A stretch of 64,000 bases of DNA, taken from Isoetes taiwanensis. Taxonomy: Eukaryota > Streptophyta > Lycopodiopsida > Isoetales > Isoetaceae. The stretch is taken from the NCBI GenBank assembly GCA_021234155.1, contig JAJEKV010000003.1, positions 16,660,386 through 16,724,385 of the forward strand, given 5' to 3'. This document shows, piece by piece, positions 59,501-64,000 of the stretch. Made by a program: the position numbers and the translations under genes. The notes under the pieces are model-generated. The model ran no database searches. It was not told the origin of the DNA and saw only the letters and a list, made by a program, of their open reading frames with translations. The number at the start of each line of letters is the position of its first letter. The stretch's first letter is position 1.

Positions 59501-61285
59501 GCGTGCCCCAAAACCAAGGACGAAAAAAGGGAGTAAGGTTCGCGATCAGGGTTGGATTTTGGATGTACATACATAGCCGAGATAGCTGAGAGTGCCTGCG
59601 TGCACCAGAGATAAGAGTACCACTGGCAGCCAGGGGGGAAGGCAACTTCCATCGGATACGAGGCGCAGGGCTGGGTACGGGTAGCACGGGTAGCAGAGCC
59701 AACCAAAGGCGAAGAACGGGGCGGAGAATCATGCATATTCATCCGGGTTGCAAGCAGAGGCATCTCCTTTTGCAACAATCCAGAGGAAACCTCTATAGAG
59801 TTTGGTGCATATGCATCTGGCCTAGTTTTGTAGAAATCAAGAAACACATCATATTCCTCTGTGCTCATGTAAAGAGCATGTAATATAAAGAACATGTAGT
59901 AACTCCTTTTCTGTTGGCGGATCTCCAATGAGCTGTGAGCTGACTTTTTTTGCGCCTTCAAATTCAGCCAAGGACTTTGTGACATTTTCAAGATTAATTT
60001 TAGAAAGTTTAATCTGCTTCTCAAGTACTCCTTGATTCATTTTCCTATAAATTTCTCAACTTCTCCCAAGCTGATCAGGATGTTTTCTCATCAAGAACAT
60101 GCTTCTGATTTCATTAGTACAGTAAATTTTGAGAAAGGCGAGTGCCAAGTGATCCTTTTGATCCCATTCTTTCCTTTTGATCCCATTCTTTCTGCTCGTT
60201 ACTTCAGGTGCCTTTTCAACTCGTCTTTTGAATGGACCATCGTTAAAGGGGATTATATGGTTCCTCAGTGTCACTGTAAGAGGTTTCTGATTCAGGCCTT
60301 GGGTGTTTGCCATTCACATATTCCCACAGACCTTTCACCTCAAGCACTGGCTCTATCAAATTCTTCCAAGAATTATAATTCTTGCCATTAAGAATGCACC
60401 TGTCCCGAGAAAGAATCTTCTCCAATGAATTCTCCATGATCTACAACCTATTCTATCACCAAATTCTGAATTGCCACAGATGTGTACTTTGTGGATAAAT
60501 TTGAAGAAACGTCCAACATTGGACGAACTACTTAGTTGACACCGCCGGGCCAAAAATAGGAGCTAAAAAGCAGGCCAAACGAAAAGTAATCAATTTAGCC
60601 TTGTACCACCAAAAAAAGGGCTAGATAGGCGACTTTTTGAGACGTTACAAAAACATAAATTTGCATGCCGGAGGCCCAGGAATCAATTTCGATGTTCTCC
60701 TGTTGGCTCTGATACCATGTTACAAGTTGACTGATTAGAAAGAAAGCTGCATTAAAAGAAACAACAGAGTGCTGCTCAAGGCTGGTTTATACGTTGTCAT
60801 ATGCACACATGCATGACGTGATGCCATAAATTTGACACGGTAGCCCACTAGAAAGAAGTATTACAGATTGTATCCAGGGACAATGTGTTTGTGTCAAACT
60901 CTCCTGGTCCTTTGTTGATGTTGACGGGCCTAGATTGATGTTAGCTGCAAATGATCAATGGAGTGGAAATTTATTTAAAGGAAGATGCAAATAGAATAGA
61001 ATTTACTTGCATTCATCAGTTCTTTTCCGCTCTTTTGCTGCTCTAAATTCACCGAGGATTTGCCTAAGAAGGTGCTGTTTATTTTACTTATATGTCATTT
61101 CAGAGTATTCCTGGACATTTATGCGGACAGATATTGAAGGATTAGAAGAAATTACAAGACTTGCAAATTTGGGCAAACTTGAAATTCCAGTTGGCCAATC
61201 ATATCCATTGGAGGCGGCATCAGAAGCTCATCGTGCAAGAGAAAGCAAGCAGGTTCATGGTAAAGTGGTTTTGGAAGTTTGCTAA
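27056..61285 (+). CDS. RTN4IP1-like mitochondrial NADPH oxidoreductase, 7 exons across 34 kb
   Basis: Joining 27056-27268, 27940-28167, 36245-36318, 41821-41980, 56503-56622, 56917-57025 and 61104-61285 gives 1,086 nt: 361 codons plus TAA with no internal stop. All introns are GT-AG and phases agree. The protein is a zinc-independent MDR/quinone oxidoreductase: N-terminal GroES-like part ([29 protein letters not shown]), then a Rossmann NADP-binding part ([20 protein letters not shown]). The human relative, RTN4IP1/OPA10, is a mitochondrial NADPH oxidoreductase linked to ubiquinone synthesis; plants carry one-to-one homologues. The start chosen is the first ATG of the frame (27,056); the leader is short and basic ([11 protein letters not shown]), so a longer upstream targeting exon is possible. 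Human RTN4IP1 is about 396 aa. Introns are 671, 8077, 5502, 14522, 294 and 4078 bp. Confidence 0.88.
27940..28167 (+). CDS. RTN4IP1-like gene, exon 2 (76 codons)
   Basis: Encodes the catalytic GroES-like core: [54 protein letters not shown]. Acceptor TTGCAG and donor GTAGGT, both phase 0. Confidence 0.88.
28168..28990. other. Intron 2, leading part: nothing recognised
   Basis: AT-rich intronic DNA without a recognisable element up to the Copia LTR remnant near 29,012. Confidence 0.5.
29012..31145 (+). mobile_element. Copia-A relic (gag/protease) with short LTR remnants
   Basis: An initiator-Met primer-binding site TGGTATCAGAGC lies at 29,069-29,080, directly after LTR-like ...GTCGAATA. A similar sequence beginning TGTTAGGAATACTTC at about 31,029 and ending GTCGAATACA marks the other side. 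Between them are a Gag start ([20 protein letters not shown], from 29,633), a zinc knuckle [14 protein letters not shown] near 30,250 and a protease-like [12 protein letters not shown] near 30,473. Integrase and RT are deleted. Three short direct repeats (TGGTGGAAGGAWTCCTTGAGGTG) fill 29,350-29,550. Confidence 0.65.
31340..31450 (+). repeat. (GAAAAAA)n microsatellite
   Basis: About ten tandem GAAAAAA units preceded by GGAAAAA/GAAGAAA variants. Purine-only on the plus strand. Confidence 0.9.
32009..32330 (-). mobile_element. LINE fragment, RT thumb region, minus strand
   Basis: The minus frame [20 protein letters not shown] followed by YGSQIW matches the L1-type LINE at 45,590-45,660 ([20 protein letters not shown]), and [18 protein letters not shown] matches 45,765-45,815. 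It lies head-to-head with the plus-strand RT piece that follows. Confidence 0.8.
32455..32760 (+). mobile_element. LINE fragment, RT palm region, plus strand
   Basis: [20 protein letters not shown], then [18 protein letters not shown], corresponds to 45,085-45,200 of the LINE. The catalytic box would follow as CFMLKTLC-like decayed sequence. Its orientation is opposite to the adjacent thumb fragment, as in a 5'-inverted LINE insertion. Confidence 0.8.
32773..35560 (+). mobile_element. Copia-B relic with LTR remnants
   Basis: Related LTR sequences at about 32,773-32,930 and 35,370-35,550 share GGCATGCCA, CATAGTCATGC, TTTACTCACTAGTCTAGCTA and CATTCTCGCATAT-type words. Between them: Gag start ([18 protein letters not shown], about 33,450), a protease/pre-integrase piece ([29 protein letters not shown]), an integrase zinc-finger and core start ([10 protein letters not shown], then a LLTDM-type block), and the end of RNase H ([18 protein letters not shown], from 35,000) plus tail. 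RT is missing and many stops are present. Confidence 0.7.
35570..35740 (-). mobile_element. LINE RT fragment (minus strand)
   Basis: The minus strand reads [14 protein letters not shown], which is RT motif A of the L1-type LINE at 44,955-44,990, preceded by [11 protein letters not shown]-like decayed motif. No ends are visible. Confidence 0.7.
35830..36000 (+). mobile_element. Copia RT fragment (DDLIIIG)
   Basis: [20 protein letters not shown] and the following residues resemble the catalytic YVDDLIITG box and the helix after it in Copia RT. A stop occurs soon after. About 250 bp of unassigned intronic DNA separates it from exon 3. Confidence 0.55.
36245..36318 (+). CDS. RTN4IP1-like gene, exon 3 (74 nt micro-exon)
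   Basis: The 74-nt exon reads [20 protein letters not shown] plus QIKSG and supplies the linker into the Rossmann domain, which would otherwise be missing between exons 2 and 4. Acceptor TTACAG, donor GTACTT; it ends with two bases (GG) of a glycine codon completed by exon 4. It sits alone between two transposon-filled introns. Confidence 0.88.
36319..36930. other. Intron 3, leading part: nothing recognised
   Basis: About 600 bp of AT-rich intronic DNA with no element signature that I can support. Confidence 0.5.
36935..37180 (+). mobile_element. Copia-C relic (protease end and RT start)
   Basis: A short VKMADGSQV piece is followed by [20 protein letters not shown] and [13 protein letters not shown], the start of Copia RT. 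Sequence is cut at QLDV by the LTR of the minus-strand Copia-D. Confidence 0.7.
37181..38168 (-). mobile_element. Copia-D relic (RT end, RNase H, LTR), minus strand
   Basis: The LTR occupies about 37,181-37,363 (minus start TGTTAGCATATTACCC after a GGGGGGA polypurine tract); it belongs to the same LTR family as Copia-B. Minus-strand frames give RT-end/RNase H residues: [73 protein letters not shown] and [16 protein letters not shown]. The 5' part is cut at about 38,168 by the Copia-E LTR. A 20-bp tandem duplication interrupts the frame at 38,041-38,074. Confidence 0.8.
38169..41050 (-). mobile_element. Copia-E (integrase, RT, RNase H, 3' LTR), minus strand, 5'-truncated
   Basis: Integrase core ([31 protein letters not shown]) lies at 41,045-40,760, the integrase C-terminal part at 40,707-40,096 ([34 protein letters not shown]), RT at 40,000-39,362 ([38 protein letters not shown], catalytic YVDDLIITG), RNase H region at 39,343-38,394 ([50 protein letters not shown]). 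The 3' LTR begins TGTTAGCATGTTAG at 38,351 on the minus strand, after an AAAGGGAGGA tract. Gag, protease and 5' LTR are missing. Local duplications of 40, 14 and 10 bp (39,111; 39,581; 38,746) break the frame. Confidence 0.85.
41110..41560 (+). mobile_element. Two LINE 3' ends in tandem
   Basis: The first ends at about 41,415: it encodes [19 protein letters not shown], the 3' UTR, and the hairpin AGACCCTTCGGGTC at 41,376-41,390, then a TTCC/TCCC-rich tail. A second, very short 3' end starts near 41,468 with the same ATGGTCTCATAGACCCTTCGG hairpin (41,491-41,505) and a TTTC/TCTC tail. Both belong to the L1-type LINE family that is near complete just downstream. Confidence 0.8.
41821..41980 (+). 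CDS. RTN4IP1-like gene, exon 4 (NADP-binding motif)
   Basis: Encodes [20 protein letters not shown] and [16 protein letters not shown], the nucleotide-binding GxGGxxG-type loop and the following helix. Acceptor ATGCAG; donor GTTTGT. The LINE begins only about 60 bp beyond the donor. Confidence 0.88.
42267..43083 (+). pseudogene. LINE ORF1: coiled-coil plus L1-ORF1p-like RNA-binding domain
   Basis: The ATG at 42,267 opens a 141-codon frame whose second half is a heptad-type coiled coil ([20 protein letters not shown] onwards), ending with TAG after an indel near 42,675. Sequence continues in other frames as [34 protein letters not shown] (RRM-like strand), [20 protein letters not shown] and [20 protein letters not shown], which is the conserved C-terminal domain of L1 ORF1p (Transposase_22). 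ORF1p trimers coat LINE RNA as chaperones. About three frameshifts are needed. It ends at TAG 43,081-43,083. Confidence 0.8.
43087..46806 (+). pseudogene. LINE ORF2: AP endonuclease, reverse transcriptase, Cys/His knuckle, PIP-box tail
   Basis: Endonuclease (43,087-44,000): [43 protein letters not shown] (44,612-45,732 in two frames): [71 protein letters not shown], catalytic YADD at 45,265-45,276. The C-terminal part (46,075-46,806) has [19 protein letters not shown], then QTEITDFF (46,540-46,563), a basic stretch [19 protein letters not shown] and RRGIMKYF. It would nick DNA and prime reverse transcription on the target. Frames break near 44,032, 44,910 (T-run) and 45,735. No ATG is found at the start of the open frame; the first is at 43,171. 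Confidence 0.88.
46867..46975 (+). promoter_or_regulatory. LINE 3'-terminal hairpins and (TTTC)n tail
   Basis: Two stem-loops lie in the last 100 bp: GGAGGGTTTTCCTCC at 46,868-46,882 and AGACCCTTCGGGTCT at 46,919-46,933, then ACGTAGACGTTAATAAATC and four to five TTTC units. Copies at 41,376, 41,491 and 54,588 keep the second hairpin. In stringent-type LINEs such 3' stem-loops recruit the element RT; that role is inferred here. Confidence 0.7.
46990..47390. other. Intron 4: GCCATAGCTGCGC short repeats, otherwise unassigned
   Basis: Around 47,055-47,150 the words GCCATAGCTGCGC and GCCATTCTGTTA recur several times, suggesting a degraded local repeat. No gene or element end is seen. Confidence 0.4.
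47490..47556 (+). repeat. (CT)n microsatellite
   Basis: An almost perfect run of about 32 CT dinucleotides. A shorter (CCCTCT)n tract precedes it at 47,400-47,425. Confidence 0.95.
48150..48698 (+). mobile_element. Copia-F relic, left part (host of the young Copia insertion)
   Basis: Near 48,500 the frame reads [20 protein letters not shown], an early Copia RT block, and 48,650-48,698 reads [18 protein letters not shown], which continues after the inserted element at 53,657 as [19 protein letters not shown]. Local duplications of 18 bp (48,195) and 68 bp (48,364) disturb the part upstream. The element is old and broken. Confidence 0.7.
48699..48703 (+). repeat. Target-site duplication GTTAG (left)
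   Basis: Matches GTTAG at 53,657-53,661 on the other side of the element. Confidence 0.85.
48704..48861 (+). repeat. Copia-G 5' LTR, 158 bp
   Basis: Starts TATTAGAG and ends CTCTCACA, followed directly by the primer-binding site TGGTATCAGAGC (48,862-48,873). It contains two copies of an 18-bp unit CTAACCCTAACCTATGAC and a TATA-like CTATATAGC. It appears identical base for base to the 3' LTR. Confidence 0.92.
49298..53432 (+). pseudogene. Copia-G Gag-Pol polyprotein (three small frameshifts)
   Basis: Gag starts about [21 protein letters not shown]; its frame shifts near 49,690. The second frame (49,695-51,985) carries the zinc knuckle [14 protein letters not shown], a threefold SRSEPSS repeat (50,035-50,092), protease [11 protein letters not shown], and integrase with [29 protein letters not shown] and [12 protein letters not shown]. 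Shifts near 51,985 and 52,112 cancel out across the early RT ([20 protein letters not shown]). RT continues with [20 protein letters not shown] and the catalytic YVDDSIITG, then RNase H ([33 protein letters not shown]) to a stop at 53,430. Apart from the indels it is essentially complete. Confidence 0.88.
53499..53656 (+). repeat. Copia-G 3' LTR, 158 bp
   Basis: Same sequence and length as the 5' LTR, preceded by the polypurine tract and followed by the GTTAG target duplication at 53,657-53,661. Confidence 0.92.
53657..53830 (+). mobile_element. Copia-F relic, right part
   Basis: [19 protein letters not shown] continues the RT interrupted by Copia-G. A decayed LTR-like stretch (GACATGTATGTGTCAGC) follows up to the LINE fragment at 53,872. 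Confidence 0.65.
53872..54650 (+). mobile_element. 5'-truncated LINE copy (ORF2 C-terminus and 3' UTR)
   Basis: It begins within ORF2 at [20 protein letters not shown] and ends with the hairpin at 54,588-54,602 and (TTTC)n. It keeps the second half of the Cys/His knuckle (HFIFTC), the PIP-type QTEITNFF at 54,217-54,240, the basic stretch, and RRGIMNYF. An indel near 53,970 breaks the frame; the downstream 172-codon frame is open. It is highly similar to the near full-length copy at 46,190-46,985. Confidence 0.9.
54655..56033 (+). mobile_element. Copia-H relic (gag and protease start)
   Basis: A primer-binding-like site TGGTGTCAGAGCC lies at 54,757 after an LTR-like end. Gag follows: MDPFKF at about 55,000, then [36 protein letters not shown] and [20 protein letters not shown]. 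The 55,494-56,033 frame has a knuckle [14 protein letters not shown], a 48-bp in-frame repeat ([14 protein letters not shown] / [14 protein letters not shown]) and protease-like [14 protein letters not shown]. It is a close relative of Copia-A. Integrase onward is absent. Confidence 0.7.
56503..56622 (+). CDS. RTN4IP1-like gene, exon 5 (40 codons)
   Basis: Encodes [19 protein letters not shown] and [12 protein letters not shown]. The acceptor region is duplicated: a 40-bp tandem copy puts a second identical TATCAG acceptor at 56,462. Using that upstream site would add 40 nt and shift the frame, so the downstream site is taken as functional. Confidence 0.85.
56917..57025 (+). CDS. RTN4IP1-like gene, exon 6
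   Basis: Encodes [20 protein letters not shown] and [16 protein letters not shown]. Acceptor CTACAG, donor GTATGA, leaving one base (G) for the next codon. The intron before it is only 294 bp, the shortest in the gene. Confidence 0.88.
57160..57590 (+). mobile_element. Copia-I RT relic with a 94-bp tandem duplication
   Basis: The RT block [20 protein letters not shown] with LAAKKG occurs twice (from 57,173 and 57,267) in near-identical 94-bp units. It is followed by [12 protein letters not shown]-like and [15 protein letters not shown]-like residues of Copia RT with stops. No LTR is recognised. Confidence 0.75.
57600..59390. other. Intron 6: unassigned DNA with small tandem repeats
   Basis: No gene is seen. 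At 57,930-58,015 a CAAACCTGTACAAA unit of about 18-20 bp repeats four to five times. At 58,793-58,895 an ACAAGCCTCAAA.C.GC.AA.TG.AAG unit repeats about three times (minus frame [20 protein letters not shown]). Confidence 0.5.
59400..60717 (-). mobile_element. Copia-J gag relic with primer-binding site, minus strand
   Basis: The reverse complement of GGCTCTGATACCA at 60,705-60,717 is an initiator-Met primer-binding site (TGGTATCAGAGCC). Downstream on the minus strand: [20 protein letters not shown] (60,437 frame), [20 protein letters not shown] (60,040 frame) and [20 protein letters not shown] (60,024-59,488 frame), all Gag-like. The LTR should lie to the right (60,718 to about 60,850); its partner was not found. 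Pol is missing. Confidence 0.65.
61104..61285 (+). CDS. RTN4IP1-like gene, exon 7 (terminal)
   Basis: Encodes [40 protein letters not shown] and the C-terminal HGKVVLEVC followed by TAA at 61,283. Acceptor TTTCAG. The GKVVLE ending is typical of MDR oxidoreductases. No canonical AATAAA signal is obvious just downstream. Confidence 0.88.
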
Positions 61286-62320
61286 CAATGTCTTGCCATC
61301 CTGTAGAGAAGTTGATGGATGTGTGATTTACGATCTTTATAGAAAAGGATAGCCGTCAATTGCTCGCATTTTGATGTCAGGACGTAAGCTGTATAATTTT
61401 AAATTCAAATATAATTTTGAATTCAAAGGAGAATAGCAACTACGGGAATACCGTGCTTCATGTAATCACCCAAAATTGTATGAATAACAGAATATATAGA
61501 GAAGTTACCTGAACCTTATGGCACCTTAAAAAAAGGGGGGAAAAAAAAGCAAAATGGCACATCGAAGACTTTGACAAGGCTAGGCGTGCCATCTAGGGCC
61601 CAAATTTTCAGCTGGAAAGCTAGGATATTCAGACCTAGATTAAATGCTGTAATGGTCTTCCTCTTTTGTCCTTACAAGTTTGTTAGAAATTTGACATAGT
61701 CTCCTCATCACAAGACTCAATTTTAGCAAACATTCTTCCCCGTTCTTTCTATTATGGTGAATGTTCTCGCAAGACATTTGTTGGGGTGCAGACTGGGCTC
61801 AAGCCCTCATCTCAAGAAATGTACTGCAGAGGAACGAAATAGAAATAGGTTCGGCGTTATTCTCGACGCCCATTACTACGTCGACACGTGGCAATACGGG
61901 TTCCCTAATTTTGCTTGACCGGTGGCTCAGGTTTCCTTAGGGTTTTTTTCTTTAGGGTTCTTCAGTGCCAGTGTAGCAGCTCGAGCAGCTCTTCTTCGAA
62001 CATGAGGATTTGCCGTGAGTTCTTCGCAGATGTTCTTCGCGATTTAGAGTCTTTTTTTTGCAGCTACTCATCATGAATCATAGTTCTTCTTTGTGGGTGA
62101 GCTGTGATTTGCAAACAACCAGATCTTTCTTCACCGGATCTGCAAAGAACCTTGCATTGGATGTTTCTTAATCGGATTTGGTGATCTGCGTCGAATTTGT
62201 TTTTTTTTTTTTTGGTAAAGATTTGGCGCCCTATTTCTATTTTGTAGGAGAATGGAGGTTGGTCCTCCATTTCCAGTTTTGCAGGTGACTCGTGCCCGAT
62301 TAACGTCGGTCGCGGGACCT
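61286..62320. other. 3' flank of the RTN4IP1-like gene
   Basis: It should contain the 3' UTR of the gene. I find no clear poly(A) signal, gene or element. An A-rich patch lies at 61,530-61,550 and a T-run at 62,197-62,212. Confidence 0.4.
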
Positions 62321-64000
62321 TGTTGAAGGTGTTCCTGGCAAAACCTTCAACCTCAGTGGTTTAGAACCTCCAGGTTGCTTAAGGCAACCACTCTGAGTGA
62401 GAAAAAACAAAAAAAGTGCTCCAACAATTGCTTGACTTAGCTTTCCCTGAAGGGTAAAAAGTCTGCCTCACAAGAAAATTTATTGAACGCAAACCAAATG
62501 GATTTTGATCACGATTATTGCTTTCATAATTGCACAAGACCTCGAAGTATCTTGGGACAAAAGTCAGAGAGACTTTGACAAGGGCAGATATGTCAAAAAA
62601 GCACTTCTGACCAAGTCAATTTTTGGTCAATACCTCTGGCAGAGAGCTAACTTCCAAATTTCGATGCTGGTGCTTTCTTTCTGGGATCTAATGCATTTGC
62701 CTTTCTCCAAAATGTCTGCACACAATGTTCCTTGATGATCTTTGCAAGAAGAGATCTACTTTTTTTTTGGGATTTTGAATTTTAAAATGGCTGACTGTCA
62801 CAAGATATGAACAGAAGCGAAAATATGTTATGCTAGAGAGAATAAATGCACTTTTTGCTTTTGTTATGCAATATCAATGCATGCCATGGCCAACTAATGA
62901 CTCTAAAAATTTTGATGATTGCTGCTTGCGCTGTGAATGGATTTATGCTTCAATGATCCTAAGTACAGGCTCAAATCTGTAATGATCAATCAAGCAAATA
63001 TTATAGCCAATAAATACTTGTGATCTAGATGTCCAAATGCAATGGTAGAACTTCTCTCTTCGTCAGAATCATATGCAAAGGGATAATAATGCAAGCACAA
63101 TGAATTCTGTCACCAGATTGATAAGGGACACTCATAAAAGGCAGAATCAAGCTTCAAAGATGCAAGCCGGTCCTTCTTCAAGGTAATAAATCTCTTTTTC
63201 ACCTCAAAGCCCTCGGATTTTTTCTGAGCACAAAAGCCCATTTTTAAAGTTCCCCTGTTTCGTTTGTTTCTTGGTTAATTCGGATCGATTCTCTGTCTTT
63301 TAGCTTCTATGATACTTTCTTGGTGTGATACAAGACAATTCGGCCTCTTAAGGTCATGATTGAGTTGTTATTGGGGGCCAATTAGCCGGAGCTTGGCGTT
63401 AACAGAGCATTAGGGTTCTTCGCAGTTCAAGCACAATATCCCACAGACCAAATTCGATCGGGAAGCCCTGGGTATATAACAAATAATAAATCCATTATTA
63501 ATAAGATTTACGTGTAATATCCACGTGGGCCTCGGTACCTCCACCGCCCCATATGCCCGGATGTTCCACGTGGCACGGGGAGATTGGCCAAGGAAAAATA
63601 GGCTTTTAGGGGGGGGGGGTGGGTAGATAGAACAATTTTTTTGCAATATGGGCTAAGGCACGATTCCCAAGGAACTAAATTTAAAGGCCAAAATCAACGA
63701 TTTTTTTTATTTTCTTTTTTTGCAATAGGAATCTTTTTTTTGTGCTCTAAAAGATGCTGGAATCTCTTTTTGCAAATGAACACTTTCAAATTTTGGCTTT
63801 AAAATGGCATGTAAGGAAGGTGATGTGACATGGGGGCATGATGACTAGGCAAAATAAGGGTGGTGATGGTGATGTGTCATACAACTTGGCTTAGAATATT
63901 TTTTCTAGTCAAAACTTTGGGTGAGGTGGATATGATGTGTATGACATGTCGATGATGATGTGGAGGTGTTGGTGATGGTGTGGCATGATGATATGCCACT
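62321..64000. repeat. Start of a long Gypsy LTR running off the window
   Basis: It opens TGTTGAAGGTGTTCCTGGCA, matching 15,567, and keeps the GCTTAAGGCAACCACTCT block. At 63,700-64,000 it resembles the GATGATGTGG-rich stretch at 8,500-8,800. The LTR is therefore over 1.68 kb long. Whether it is a solo LTR or belongs to an element to the right cannot be told. Confidence 0.6.

Noticed and set aside
60718-60850. Defined LTR of Copia-J
   Set aside because: The primer-binding site predicts an LTR here, but no second copy was found in the window, so its ends cannot be set.
1-64000. tRNA, rRNA or snRNA genes
   Set aside because: No cloverleaf with intact A/B boxes, rRNA core or U-snRNA motif was recognised on either strand; the tRNA-like words seen are retroelement primer-binding sites.

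Overview
The window reads as nuclear DNA of a land plant with a large, repeat-rich genome. The plant-type Copia and Gypsy LTR retrotransposons, an L1-type LINE, a Helitron relic and plant-type gene fragments (PPR, methylthioribose kinase, Werner-like exonuclease, small cupin) all point that way. One protein-coding gene is spread over 34 kb by introns of up to 14.5 kb that are packed with transposons. Introns this long suggest a gymnosperm, fern or lycophyte, but the sequence alone does not settle the lineage.

Layout. 1-4.3 kb: non-coding DNA with tandem and direct repeats. 5.1-8.1 kb: fragments of an SRP-receptor-alpha gene and an intron-containing methylthioribose kinase pseudogene, beside a decayed Helitron Rep relic on the minus strand. 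8.4-22.7 kb: two related minus-strand Gypsy elements of dual-RNase-H type with long LTR-like flanks. 22.8-24.7 kb: plus-strand fragments of a PPR gene and a Werner-like exonuclease, then a cupin ORF. 25.5-26.1 kb: a hairpin-bearing repeat.

27,056-61,285 is the one apparently intact host gene. It is a zinc-independent MDR oxidoreductase of the RTN4IP1 (NOGO-interacting mitochondrial protein) type. I assembled seven exons by hand; all six introns are GT-AG, and the exons sum to 1,086 nt, an unbroken 361-codon frame plus stop. Its introns hold several Copia relics in both orientations, a near full-length L1-type LINE (about 42.04-46.98 kb) with truncated relatives, and a young Copia element (48,704-53,656) with two identical 158-bp LTRs and a 5-bp target duplication, inserted into the reverse transcriptase of an older Copia. 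61.3-64 kb: non-coding DNA and the beginning of another long Gypsy LTR.

Most notable points: (1) the LINE ORF2 C-terminus carries a textbook PCNA-binding (PIP-box) motif and a second PIP-like motif, retained in other copies, and the element ends in a conserved CUUCGG hairpin followed by TTTC repeats instead of poly(A); (2) LINE ORF1 and ORF2 lie in one frame separated by a single amber codon, and the first ORF2 ATG lies inside the endonuclease domain; (3) both Gypsy elements place an extra RNase H between protease and reverse transcriptase; (4) the young Copia has non-canonical TA...CA LTR ends with telomere-like CCCTAA units; (5) short local tandem duplications (10-94 bp) recur through unrelated sequences, one of them duplicating a 3' splice site of the host gene.
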